Below, piece after piece: positions 10,501-21,600 of a stretch of DNA of 64,000 nt. The translations under genes were made by a program, and so were the position numbers. This stretch comes from Malus domestica. Taxonomy: Eukaryota; Streptophyta; Magnoliopsida; Rosales; Rosaceae. The notes under the pieces were generated by a model. It did not search any database and had not been told where the DNA came from. It saw nothing but the letters and a program-made list of their open reading frames with translations. Positions within the stretch are counted from its first letter, which is position 1, and each line of letters opens with the position of its first letter. The DNA lies in assembly GCF_042453785.1 (NCBI RefSeq), contig NC_091664.1:18697001-18761000 (forward strand), given 5' to 3'.

Positions 10501-10720
10501 GTTACGGTGGTTTGGACATGTGCAAAGAAGGCCTACTGACGCTCCGGCTAGAAGATGCGACTACGAGACAGAGGTTCAGGGCCGAAGGGGTAGAGGAAGA
10601 CCTAGGAAAACTTTGGAAGAGACTCTAAGAAAAGACTTAGAGTACTTAGATCTAACGGAGGACATGACACAGGATCGAGCACAATGACGTTCTAAGATTC
10701 ATATAGCCGACCCCACTCAG
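7508..10720 (+). mobile_element. RTE-type LINE, near full length, inactive, 3' end lost
   Basis: Plant RTE LINEs encode one polyprotein of AP-type endonuclease and reverse transcriptase. The 5' leader is 7508-7878. The coding frame begins MRLGTWNI near 7876, with a stop at 7900-7902 in place of Arg. Endonuclease motifs follow: LQETKWVG, INVISAYAPQ, FIGGDLNGHVG and SSKTQIDFLL (open 7908-9272). After a frameshift near 9235 come reverse transcriptase motifs: [47 protein letters not shown] and LFADDIVLI (9431-9913 and 9941-10687). The C-terminus has MLRWMCGHTRKD. Stops at about 9419-9421 and 9912-9914 also stand where Arg is expected. The copy stops at GACCCCACTCAGTG and lacks the tail seen in the copy at 15090. 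Confidence 0.92.
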
Positions 10721-10986
10721 TGACTTGGATTTTTTTCAAGTCTCCAATCGAGAAGTTTTCCCCACTCGGGAAATTAAGGGAACACTACCTCAACCTACAT
10801 GCTCCACTCACAAAGCTTCAAGATACAAGCTTCAACAAAAGAAAAATTCAAAGAACTTAGCGAAGAAGGCTTTGGTGTATTTAACACAATACGTTGAAAT
10901 GAAACAAAGCTTATTTATTGATATTTCCAATAAGTTACAAATATGTACATATACATGAGTCAAAATAAACAAACAAGAGGGAGCCT

Positions 10987-11667
10987 TCACAAAGGTTGCT
11001 TAGGATAAGCCTCAGCAGTCGGTAGAGCCCCAGAAAGAGAAGGCACCGGAGGGGGATCATTCGGAGCCTCAGTACTGGACAGCACCTTAGAAGGAGGAGA
11101 CATCGGAGGTTGATCATTTGGAGCTTCATTACGCGGTACAGCCCTAGAAAACGAAGGCAATAAATGCCTTTGGAACAAACCCACAAACCTCTGATGATCA
11201 TGTAAAATCTGACCATCAGATTCCTTCATCTGGTCAAGCTTCCTCTTCATGTTTGTAGCATAGTTATGTGCGAGCCGGTGCAACTGTTTATTCTCATGCT
11301 TGAGCCCTCTAATCTCCTGTTTGAGACTCATCACTTCAGCCGCCAATGATTCAACTTGGCGGGTTCGAGCAAATAGGCGTTGGGCCATATTAGACACAGA
11401 ACCTGCACACTGAACACTGAGAGCCATAGAATCCTTAACAGCCAACTCATCAGACTGTTTGGAAAGTAGTCTGTTATCTTTGGGAGTGAGAAGGTTCCTG
11501 GCCACCACCGCAGCGGTCATATCATTCTTCATCACCGAATCCCCAACGGTAAGAGGACCAATAGGGGATAAGAAGGATGGGCGCCATATGTTGTCTGGAG
11601 AAGGCGTGGCTGCCTCTTCAACAAGGTTCAAGTCAAAACGACGGTCGAAGGGGCCAGACATTTTCAA
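10987..11667 (-). CDS. Antisense coiled-coil ORF of the LTR element
   Basis: 226 codons, intact, starting MKMSGPFDRRFDLNLVEEA. Residues about 95-150 have heptad-like patterning (VESLAAEVMSLKQEIRGLKH, then ENKQLHRLAHNYATN), so a coiled coil is likely. The last 60 residues are rich in Pro and contain two copies of an EAPNDPPP-type motif. I recognise it only as a protein carried by Rosaceae repeats; no enzyme motif is seen. It runs opposite to the assumed direction of the host element, as the antisense ORFs of Tat/Ogre-type elements do. It is the only long undamaged frame in this block, whereas the neighbouring RTE frames are broken. Confidence 0.55.
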   Translation of the reverse strand: MKMSGPFDRRFDLNLVEEAATPSPDNIWRPSFLSPIGPLTVGDSVMKNDMTAAVVARNLLTPKDNRLLSKQSDELAVKDSMALSVQCAGSVSNMAQRLFARTRQVESLAAEVMSLKQEIRGLKHENKQLHRLAHNYATNMKRKLDQMKESDGQILHDHQRFVGLFQRHLLPSFSRAVPRNEAPNDQPPMSPPSKVLSSTEAPNDPPPVPSLSGALPTAEAYPKQPL

Positions 11668-11799
11668 AGGTGTTGAAGAAATAAGAGGTCGGATAAATCA
11701 AGATCTTAGAAATGCAAGAAGGGAGCTTCTACTGGTGGAGATTCAAGTGTGCTTTGGAACTTAATACCAGCCTCTATAAAAATCTGCACTCAATGGAGC

Positions 11800-12055
11800 T
11801 TCAGAAATCGAAGAGGCGCCTGCTCAGAAATCGAAAAGACGTTTGCTTTCTCAAAAGCTGGGCTGCTCAGAGACCACGAGGGCCGATCTCAGGAAACGAA
11901 GAGACGTTTGCTTTCTCAAAAGCTGGGCTGCTCAAAGACCACGAAGGTCGATCGCAGAAATCGAAGAGGCGCTTGCTTTCTCAAAAGCTGGGCTGCTCAG
12001 AGACTACGAGGGCCGATCTCAGAAATCGAAGAGGCACCTGCTTTTTCAGCCTTGT
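11800..12055 (+). repeat. Tandem repeat, 65-bp unit, four copies
   Basis: Units contain GAAATCGAAGAGGCG and GCTTTCTCAAAAGCTGGGCT; the latter starts at 11845, 11910 and 11975. Differences between units are few. Because the unit is not a multiple of three, the same motif appears in all frames, which explains the overlapping ORFs here. Confidence 0.85.
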
Positions 12056-12484
12056 CAGCACCTGTCACATGCACACTCAACTTTGTAGAAATTACGGGCA
12101 TTCTGTCGAAGATTTCTGGTGAAGTAGAAAGCACGTGAATGTTATTGTTCAATCATCCACTTTTCACACGCAACATCAGCTCACGGGTACCACAGATAAC
12201 TTTGCCAAAAATCTCTGACAAAGTTTAGACACGTGAAGCTTGCAGCTCCCATTACATCGCTATGACCAAGAAGGGTAAAAGAATAGCAAAGAAACAACAC
12301 TAACAAAGTTTAGACACATAAATTTTGAAGGTCTAGCTACCATATTATTACCTACAAGGGTAAAGGAACAGGACCACTGCTGGATAATTGGAAAGTCCCT
12401 GTGTGTCAACCTCTATGCTCCGTGGCAAGGTAGACTAGCAAACAGGCCTAACCTTTACTCACATTCGAGAAAACACTCCCAGTA

Positions 12485-12720
12485 AGATTGCTTGCTTCAA
12501 GATCGAAGAGGCACCGTCCTCTGAATCTCGAGAGCCAGACTCCCAACATGATTACTTTCTCAAAAAACGACGAGACACCGTTCTCCTAATCTCAAGAGCC
12601 AGACTCCTAGCAGGATTGCTTTCTCAAACATTGAAGAGGCACCGTTCTCCGAATCTCGAGAGACAGATCCCCGATTGGATTGCTTGTTCGAAAACCGAAG
12701 AGGCATCGCTTTCTCAACTT
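12485..12720 (+). repeat. Tandem repeat, about 64-bp unit, four copies
   Basis: Units contain GAAGAGGCACCGTTCTC and TCGAGAGCCAGACTCC, spaced about 64 bp. The consensus shares GAAGAGGC and GCTTTCTCAA with the array at 11800, so both may descend from one unit. Confidence 0.75.
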
Positions 12721-14275
12721 CGAGAGCCCCTTAGATAAAGCTTGTCTGTAATCCTCACACCGCTTTCTCAACTTCGAAAGCCAGATCTTCTTGGATAAAG
12801 CTTGTCTGTAATCTTCACACGTAACATCAGCTTTCCAGATACCACAGACCACTTTTTCAAAGTGCTCTGACAGAGTTAAAACACGTGAAGCTGGCAGCTC
12901 CCACTACCGTGCTATGACCAAGCAGGGTAAAAGAATAGCATTACTCCTTGTTGTTAGGGAGACTCCTATATATGTCGACCTCAATCATCAACAGACAGGC
13001 AGACCTGCAAAAATGCTCAACCCTTCCTCATATCTGACATGGCACTCCCAACGAAACCTCTCGAAATACTTAGCTTTCTTTCCCCCCGAGAATACCTCTG
13101 CAAACAAGCTACACCAGAGCAAGAATATCTCATATCATCAGGGTTAAAAGCAAGAGTATCCCATATCATGCTTTTTCCCTATCTTTTCCTTTGGCCTTGT
13201 TCTTACTTGCAAGACAAGGAGAAAGAGAGCAATCAGTCAGTACTTGGAATCAAGCTTCCAGTCCGGAACTGACTGCCTGGAACCCCTTACCTAATTACTT
13301 ACCTGGCATTGCTCTCGAGTACTCATCTTCAACATCTTATGCTTCCCGAGAAGATACCACATCTGCCTGAGGAACAAATAGGGCAAGTGAGAAGGATACA
13401 AGGAAGCATGTGGAGACAAGCGCAACAGAACACGTGCCGATACATCCACTACTTTGTCAACAGCAAAAGTATCCCATATCAGCAGGGTCGAACGTACTCT
13501 AGATTTGATGGACTTGTTTTGACCCTCAAATTCTTCAGTCGGCCTTATACTCTGGCGGAAACCAGAAAACCCTCCAGCCCAGTTCAAGAATAAGCCTGTG
13601 GAAAGTTACTTCTTCAAAAGAAAAAGTATCTCATATCACCTTTTCTCCTTTTCTTCTCTTTATCCTTCATGCTGCCTGCAAGATAAGGAGAAGGATAACA
13701 ATCAGCCAGAACTCGAAATCAAACTTCTGATCTGAGACTGATTGCTTGGAGCTCTGATTGCTTACCTTGTCTATCACCTCTTTCAGCAGATTCCCTAGCT
13801 CGGCGACTTGGGAGACTCCTACTACATGGTTTGTATCGCACTTGACCAAGCCTAAAACTACAAGTAAGCATCAAGTGAAATTGATACATTACCTTTTGCA
13901 TCTCCACTAGTTAAAGATACCACCCATAGAGGGAGGAAGAGTACTTCCAAAGAAGATGCCACATCTACCTATGAGACAGATAAGGCAAGTGAAGACGATA
14001 CCACACTTCGGTACTTAAAAGTTTCGTGATTACGAGATCATTCTCCCATAATATTTCCTAATGTCATTTGTACTAAATCATTCACTTGTACTCACTAAAT
14101 GAGAGCTTGAACCTATGTACTGTGTAAACCCTTCACAATTAATGAGAACTCCTTTACTCCGTGGACATAGCCAATCTGGGTGAACAACGTACATCTTATG
14201 TTTGCTTCCTGTCTCTATCCATTAACATACTTATCCACACTAATGACCAGAGCAATCTAGCGAAGATCACAAATT

Positions 14276-15090
14276 TAATATTTAAGATGATATTCTTTGG
14301 TGTATGTTTTTCGCAAACGATATAGTGTTGATAGATGAAACGCAGGAAGGGGTAAATGCGAAGCTTAACCTTTGGAGATAAGTGTTGGAATCTAAAGGTC
14401 TTCGCCTAAGCCGATCAAAGACAGAATATACGGAGTGCAAGTTCAGTGCAAACGGAGACCAAAATGAGTTAGGGGTGAGGATCGGAGATTAGGAAGAGTG
14501 ACCGTTTTCGCTACCTAGGATCTATCTTGCAAAAGAACGGAGAATTTGATGGAGATCTCACCCATAGAATACAAGCTGGATGGATGAAGTGGAAGAGTGC
14601 ATCCGGCGTGTTGTGTGACCGTCGTAGGCCACTGAAGCTCAAGGGAAAATTTTATAGGACGGCAATAAGGCCGGCGATGCTGTATGGCACATAATGTTGG
14701 GCGGTGAAGCATTAACACGTAGGTGTAGTGGAGATGAAGATGCTTCGTTGGATGTGTGGGCACACGAGAAAGGATAAGATTAGGAATGAGGATATCCGAG
14801 GTAAAGTAGGAGTAGCCGAAATTGAAGGAAAGAGAAGAGAAAATCGGTTACGGTGGTTTGGACATGTGCAAAGAAGGCCTACTAACGCTCCGGTTCGAAG
14901 ATGTGACTACGGGACAGAGGTTCAGGGCCGAAGGGGTAGAGGAAGACCTGGGAAAACTTTGGAAGAGACTCTAAGAAAAGACTTAGAGTACTTGGATCTA
15001 ACGGAGGACATGACACAAAACTGAGCGCAATGGCATTCTAGGATTCATATAGCCGACCCCACTTAGTGGGAAAAGGCTTTGTTGTTGTTG
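14276..15090 (+). mobile_element. 5'-truncated RTE LINE copy with TTG tail
   Basis: It matches 9918-10720 of the first copy: FADD region at 14310, WMCGHTRKDKIR at 14745, GRRGRGRPGKTLEE at 14930. It has more stops and a small deletion where the first copy reads QEIPKSD. It continues past the point where the first copy is cut, through CCCACTTAGTGGGAAAAGGC, and ends in TTGTTGTTGTTGTTG (15077-15094), the simple 3' tail of this RTE family. Confidence 0.9.
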
Positions 15091-16310
15091 TTGTAGTTAT
15101 CATGTATCATAACTCAGAGTTCATGTGATGTTTGATGTACTATCGTAAGTTGATCCTTTCATAAGTAGATGACACTGTAATTGCTTTCGGAGTAGATAGA
15201 TTTTAGATGTTTTTAATATTTTAATGTATATGGATCATACTGACAAATGGGCTCCATCAAGGTGCTAAGAAGTTTAGGCAATCTTATAGCTGGTGATTCA
15301 TAGACAACCCAAGCTGTTATTGTTCCTGGACATGAAATCACAGGCTAGTGCATTACTCCTTTGATGGGAAACTGTAATTGTGATCACATATATATACAAG
15401 ACCATTTTCGTTGCCTTTTTTGTTTTTCGTTTAGAAATATAAGACAATTTCATTGATTTATGATGATGAAATTTTCAGGAAACATAATCGAAGTCCTGGT
15501 AAAATGTTTGAATAGTGAGCACCGGGTTTTGAATAAGGTATATAAGCTTGTTGTTAATGTTATGAGGTGGATCTTTTACTCACCCATGCTTATTCAAAGT
15601 TCAACCATTTATGTAGGAAGCAGCTTGGGTGCTATCTAATGTTGCGGCTGGTTCTGTAGAGCACAAGCAGTTGATATATTCAAGTGAGGCGGTGCCGGTG
15701 CTATTACGCCTCCTTTCTACAGCACCATTTGATATAAGAAGGGAAGTAGCGTATGTACTAGGCAACCTCTGTGTGTCTCCTATTTCACCTACAGAAGGTG
15801 ATGGAAAACCAAGCTTGATTCTGGAGCACTTGGTTTAACTTGTTGGTAGAGGATGCCTCGCTGGTTTCATTGATTTGGTTAACTCGGCTGATACTGAAGC
15901 TGCAAGACTAGGACTACAATTCACGGAACTGGTAAGCAAACATCTGTGAAACATTGGGTATAGAATACGGTTCATAGAAAAATTGATTATGTGACTACCG
16001 AATGGTTCATTAGGTACATTTGTTGTTGTCATAAATGTTATGAAGTGGTGCACCGTAAATTAAAGTTTGCCACTCCCGAATGAATAATGGAACTCCTTGA
16101 CAACTAAACCACAGTATAAATCCTCTATATTGCTTGTTCATGCAGGTTTTGAGAGGGATGCCGAACGGTGAGGGCCTAAAGCTTGTTGAGAAAGAAAATG
16201 GGATCGATGCAATGGAAAGGTTTCAGTTTCACAAAAACGAGGAGTTGAGAAACATGGCGAACAGTCTGGTGGATAAGTACTTTGGAGATGACCATGGGCT
16301 TGATGAATAG

Positions 16311-16739
16311 GCAGACTGATGTAGGAGTTTCCAGTGGCTTTTATCTTGCATCTTTCCATGCTTGTATGCCATGGATGATGTATTGTTGTAAGAGATGTAC
16401 AATTTTGATGATCAAGTGGCTTCTCGTTAAATGTGAGGAATGGAATACAATTTATGATTTGTCCTTTGGTTATAGAGATTTCAAATTCTCGTACATGATT
16501 GAAGAGATTCTTACAATTTTGTCCACAACAATTCTTATTGTTCCCAAAGAAAATATTAATTGTGCACATTTTTCTCTTCTTATTCCCGCTCAACAATGAT
16601 ATTGAGTTGGCCGTAGTTGAGGTGCGAAACCAATTAAAATTGGACCGAATGTTCCACCAACATTTGAAATTTGGTTAGTGTATCTAATGCCAATGCCCTC
16701 GGCCACACTCTGATACGTATCAAATATCCACTGCTGGAG
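16311..16739. other. Downstream of the dead importin gene; no gene seen
   Basis: The first 250 bp probably are the old 3' UTR. No protein, repeat or RNA signal was recognised. Confidence 0.5.
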
Positions 16740-16936
16740 TGATTAATGGCAGATTACGAGGTTTTCTTCAAATTTAAAACTAGAGGTTTTGGGTTCGAAA
16801 CCCGCTATTTGTGTGGAAGCTAGACTTGTGATCAGGAGAAGGTTAAAATGCATCTGTGAGTCTTCCTAGCCCCTGAAAAAGATGAATAACAGTGATTTGC
16901 CACCAATTGTCCCCCTTTTCAAAAAAAAAAAAAAAA
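16740..16936 (+). mobile_element. tRNA-derived SINE
   Basis: A box-B-like GGGTTCGAAACCC at 16792-16804, a body ending CACCAATTGTCCCCC and a terminal A tract (16921-16936) fit a plant SINE. Box A is weak (ATGGCAGATTACGAGG). The 5' limit is approximate. Confidence 0.55.
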
Positions 16937-18430
16937 TCCATAATAGGGTATCGTAACCATCGTCAACTTTTTTTTTTTGGTTCTATTGACTATTTTTGTT
17001 CTGTTGACTTCTTTTTTTGGCCCTCGAAACTTTTGGGGGTATATTTGAAAATTAAGAATTTGGATTGTAATTTCTAAATTCAAGGTTTTCTATTTTGTTT
17101 CACGATGAAAGCATGAACTTATAATGGAATGGGCATGCTTTAGGCTTTGTTTGGGAGGGGGACTTCCAAGTCCAAAGGGATTGATGTCTTCAAATTGTAA
17201 GAAATAAACTACAAAATGTAACTATGTTAGATATAGAAGACTAAAAGGCACGTCATAAGCATTGCAAAGACATGCGAGATATATTTGCAAATAATAAGTT
17301 TTGGACGAAGTCATTTACAAAACCCTAATGCATGTTTTTGCAATAAGTATGTGGTGCATTTTAATGCCACTTTGTAATGTATTTCTTCGTCACTTATCTA
17401 AATTCTTTATGACTTGGAAATCACTCCTCCAAACATAACATCTTATTTCAATTTCCATTTGATGATATGAAAGAATATATATATAGTTTATATATTATTT
17501 TAGTTGTCGTATCCTTGTCGTCCCATGTCCATGCAACATACCAGTTCATACCAAAAAAATGAGAAATTTGATTTAAGTCAATAAATATTTTTATATTTCA
17601 GTATAAGTGAATGATCATTTTATTTTAGGAAAATTAACAAAAAAGTTTTAAAAAACTATAGTTTTAATGAAAAATGATAAATAAAGGTGTAGTGAATAGT
17701 ATCAGAGAAAGGTAAAAATGAGGTTTTTCATTAAAAGTGGACTGTACCGAGAGTGTTTCGTTAAAACTCTCTTTTATTTTCTAGTATAGGCTAATAAAAA
17801 CAATTATCCTCTACAACTAAGGTTAATAAAAACAATTATCCTATACAACTAAGGTTAATAAAAACAATTTCCTCTCCAACTAAGGAGTGACAAATCTAGG
17901 ATTCCACCTTTGGGAGGCCTAATGTTAAAGTTCAAATTTTTTAGATAGAAATAGAGCACAAAGCTCGCAAAAAATTCAGTTTATTAATTTAGGTATTTCA
18001 TCGAATGCTTGGTGGTCTTGTTGTTGTAAGTCGAACCATGTTATGCATATGTCAACAAATATTGACATTACCGAAGCAATATGATAAGTGTTATCAAGAG
18101 CTTTTTATGGAGTGATGTCGAAATATGCTTAATGAACATTATATAAATCACTTAGTGAACACAAAAGGAATCCATACCAAATATTCGGAGTGTCCTACAA
18201 AAACTTTACATGTGTGTTTCCCGGCCTCTGGGTGGTTTTGGGATCACCTTGATCTCAGTGTACATTTGCCCTTGCAACTAAGGTGAATTCCCCCTTCTTT
18301 ATATTTCTCTTTAGACCCTAATAAAAAAGCGCGAATATTGACTGACTCAATTCTAATATTCATAATATTTTGTGACCTATAATAAAATCCCCCAAAATAA
18401 AATTACGTTAATGCAATTTAAAGTAACTAT
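16937..18430. other. AT-rich intergenic stretch with short repeats
   Basis: No gene is seen. It contains the MITE-like copy at 17627-17777 and, at about 17790-17885, three tandem copies of a 33-bp unit with AATAAAAACAATTATCCTCTACAACTAAGG. The right part is the upstream region of the RH57 gene. Confidence 0.6.
17627..17777 (-). repeat. Short dispersed repeat (MITE-like), copy 1
   Basis: It is related, in reverse orientation, to 25880-26031: it carries the reverse of TAACGAAAAAC and GTTAAAACT ends and a central GTGAATAGTA(C)C motif. More diverged than the other copies. Confidence 0.5.
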
Positions 18431-18543
18431 ATGGGCAGAGATATCATTTTTAAAACGTTAAAGGATGTCCATGTAATTTACCTAAAACAGCGGTTAAGGA
18501 AGCACTCGCGGGGAAGAGCAAAAGCCAAAGGGTTTAACGAGCG

Positions 18544-18609
18544 ACTCATAAACCCGCAAATTGTAACAGAGCTTCCACTCATAAACCCGCAAATTGTAAC
18601 AGAGCTTCC
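18544..18609 (+). repeat. Direct duplication of 33 bp in the RH57 5' region
   Basis: ACTCATAAACCCGCAAATTG with 13 further bases occurs at 18544-18576 and again, identical, at 18577-18609. It ends 57 bp before the RH57 start codon, so it probably lies in the 5' UTR. A second small duplication (CGCCTGTCACCCGTCGCCTGTCACCCG) follows at 18630. Confidence 0.9.
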
Positions 18610-18666
18610 ACTTCACCGCTGCCAATTCGCCGCCTGTCACCCGTCGCCTGTCACCCGCCGCCAGTC

Positions 18667-21600
18667 ATGGAAGAAGGCACTTCATTTTTGTTCTCCGGCG
18701 TCAACTTCAACCGGAAAAAGTTTGCCACGGACTTCTCCAGATTCCAGGTCCGAATCTTCTCTTCTCAGAAAAGCGTATCACGTTATTTATTTTTCGGTTA
18801 TTTGTCAAATTAAAATTTTGAAATTTGATTAAGAAGAACAAAGAGAGCGAGAAAGTGGTAGAAGATTCGAGCTTGTTGGAAATTCCAAAATCTGAGGCGG
18901 AGGTGGAGGCAGAGAAGGAGGAGCCAGTAGTGCCGGTTAAGAAGAGGAAGCGGAAGGGGGAGGTTTCCGGTAATTTCATTGTTTTTGGTGTTGAATTTGT
19001 ATGCTTTGAAACCTAAAAAGATTTATTTTTTTTCTTATGATTTGTTTGACTTTGTGATGGCATAGAGGGTGTGGAGGGGATTAGTGTCTTTAAGACCTCA
19101 AAATCGGCGAAGGCAGCGAAAGCGGGGAAAGAGAAGCCTGGCAATGAAATCACGGAGCAGAAGAAGAAGTTGAATCGGCAACTCGAGGTTCTGCTTCTTG
19201 TTCCTTCATCTTTTTCGTGTTTGTCAGTTTCCTTGTGCTTAAATTAAAGTTGATTTTATATGATTCAGCGGGATTCGCTGACGCGAAAGAAGTATAACAT
19301 TCATGTGTCCGGGAATAACATCCCTTCACCACTTGATAATTTTGCAGACTTATCCTCAAGGTATTCCTTATTTTCTTTTTATTTTAGTGTTTCTTAGGTA
19401 GGATATGTATAAGTATTGCCTTTGATCTCGAACACCGAGGATTCATATGTGGATATTGTTGGTTTTGTGAATGCCTGGATGGATTTTTTTTATAAGTTCT
19501 CATTTACGAGCTTGATATTTTCCTTAGGAGCATGATAAAAATGAGAGTTTTTAATCTTTGATTATTTCCAGATATGGATGCGAGCCATATTTACTTCAGA
19601 ATTTGGCAGAACTTGGATTTAAAGAACCAACGCCAATCCAAAGGCAGGCTATTCCAGTCCTCTTATCTGTATGGTCTCTTACTTATGCTATCTGCTAAAT
19701 TTTACATTGTTTTGTAAGAGATCACCGGGTTATATAAGGCTTCAGTTTCAACAGTACTTCAGCACGGGTTGACTTTTGGTTTTGAAAGATGTCCTCATCG
19801 CCTTTGTCATCGTTTTTTATTAGGGTCGAGAATGCTTTGCTTGTGCTCCAACTGGATCTGGAAAAACTCTTGCTTTTGTTTGTCCCATGCTAATGAAACT
19901 TAAGGTATTGCTCATGCATTCAACTGTTTCTTTCTCCAAATGTTGATGGCTGAGATTTTCTGATGAAATTTTTTCATATAACTAGCATACATCTAAGGAT
20001 GGTATCCGAGCTGTTATTCTTTGTCCAACACGTGAGTTAGCTGCTCAGACAACCAGAGAGTGCAAAAAGATGGCAAAAGGAAATAAATTCTACATCAAGT
20101 TAATGACCAAAGAGCTTGCAAGAAATGCCGATTTTTCAAAAATACGCTGTGATATACTCATTTCTACTCCACTTCGGTTACGGTTGGCTATCCGGAAAAA
20201 GAAGGTTGATTTAAGCAGGTGCGTATGATGCATATATTCATCTTTTGTTCATAGAAAGTTTGAAACTAAAAGATGCTGGTAGAAACAAGAAATCATTGTG
20301 TACAAATGAAGATTTTTGCAGTAAAAACGATCATTCTTATAGTGGCTCATTGGTATTTTCTCCTCATAATTTTTTTGTGTTGTACAGGGTTGAGTATCTG
20401 GTATTGGATGAGTCTGATAAGCTTTTTGAGCTTGGCTTGTTAAAGCAGATTGATTCTGTGGTCAAAGCATGTTCGAACCCTTCAATTATTCGCTCCTTAT
20501 TTAGTGCTACTTTACCTGATTTCGTTGAGGAGCTTGCCCGCACCATAATGCATGATGCTGTTCGAGTTATCATTGGCAGGAAGTGAGTTTGACTTTATCT
20601 TGTTGAAAATCACGAAGTGGTTCCCTTTAATTGCATCAGTGGTTCCATTGACTTGCATCTTTTCTTTGTATGTTTCCATACAGAAATACTGCTTCTGACA
20701 CTATCAAGCAAAAACTGGTCTTTGCTGGAAGTGAAGAAGGGAAGCTATTAGCACTTCGTCAAAGCTTTAAGGAGGTATGCTTTGTTGGTGATAGAGGCAA
20801 CATTTTGCTTTTAAGAAAGATTGGTTATATTTACAACCTCTTCTAAATAACTGCTTCAGGATCGAGTTCAAAGATGATATGGAATACAAGTCCTCGTGTA
20901 TCAAATAGTATTCCAAGGGCACTTCATACAGTTTCTGACCTTGTGTTAATTGAATAAGGCCATTATCTACTGTAGGTCCTGTCCTGGAAATACACAATTG
21001 ATAGTAAAGCACAGGAGAGGCAATTTTGAAAATGCTACAAGATCTATCTAGATAACGGCGAAACAAGGAATTATGTGAAGTTAACCAAATGTTATTTAAT
21101 ATCCACCAATTATCTAAGTTCTTAGAAAATTTAATCTTTGTAATTGGCATTTATGTTTTGTTAGTTAAACATTTCCAGACTTTCAGCTGGATCGGTTTGA
21201 TGTGTTGACCAATTTCTTGTTATGCTTTTATCTTGTTAGTAGAGTCTGAATCCACCAGTGCTGATATTTTTACAAAGCAAGGAGCGAGCTAAGGAACTCT
21301 ACGGAGAACTGTTGTTTGAGAATGTAAGAGTTGGTGCCATACATTCTGATCTGTCACAAACACAGGTAATTTGTTCCCAATTGTTATCAGATGATCAACC
21401 TTAAGCCTTATATAGTCTACTTATGTCGGCACTCTACCATTCCACTCGACATAAAGGAAACCTTTAACTGATGTTAAAACTTGATTATGCACTTGTTTTC
21501 ATGGTATCATGAAAAAGGCCGGGTCTGGATATCTGTGTGTTCTGAGGAGGTTTGCATGGAAATAAGAACGAACTTGAATTTTGACATTTTCTTGCTATTT

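Larger units (their letters stand above)
10721..14275 (+). mobile_element. 3' part of a non-autonomous LTR retroelement
   Basis: Non-LINE sequence separates two RTE copies. It holds an intact antisense ORF (10987-11667), two tandem repeat arrays (11800-12055, 12485-12720), repeated motifs such as GAAGATACCACATCTGCCTGA near 13350 and 13960, and an LTR-like 3' end (about 13990-14275) with TGTACTAAATC.., GGGTGAACAACGTACATC and GATCACAAATTT. No gag or pol is seen. I could not find the other LTR or a target duplication, so the outer limits come only from the flanking RTE sequence. Confidence 0.6.
645..16310 (+). pseudogene. IMPA9: Importin subunit alpha (IMPA9-type), decayed and interrupted by transposons
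   Basis: Importin alpha carries NLS cargo into the nucleus through an N-terminal importin-beta-binding domain and armadillo repeats. Eleven exons can be followed by similarity to Arabidopsis IMPA9 as I remember it: 645-696, 1092-1311, 1487-1639, 1996-2098, 2377-2560, 6664-6743, 6872-7022, 15262-15343, 15479-15537, 15617-15931 and 16146-16310, ending ...DKYFGDDHGLDE. Lesions: donor of intron 1 is AT instead of GT at 697-698; TAA at 1121-1123 inside the basic IBB stretch; an indel near 1510-1525; a missing base near 2546 (AAWALSN is broken); TAA at 6927-6929; TAG at 15301-15303; TAA at 15836-15838. Most other splice sites are intact. Intron 5 carries an LTR element and intron 7 a LINE/LTR block. 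The gene must have died after duplication or with redundancy; a functional copy should exist elsewhere. Confidence 0.93.

Noticed and set aside
11712..12138. Three overlapping ORFs of 81-136 codons
   Set aside because: They are the same 65-bp repeat read in three frames.
18431..18832. A 133-codon plus-strand ORF overlapping the RH57 start
   Set aside because: It runs through the 33-bp duplication and RH57 exon 1 in another frame and resembles no protein.
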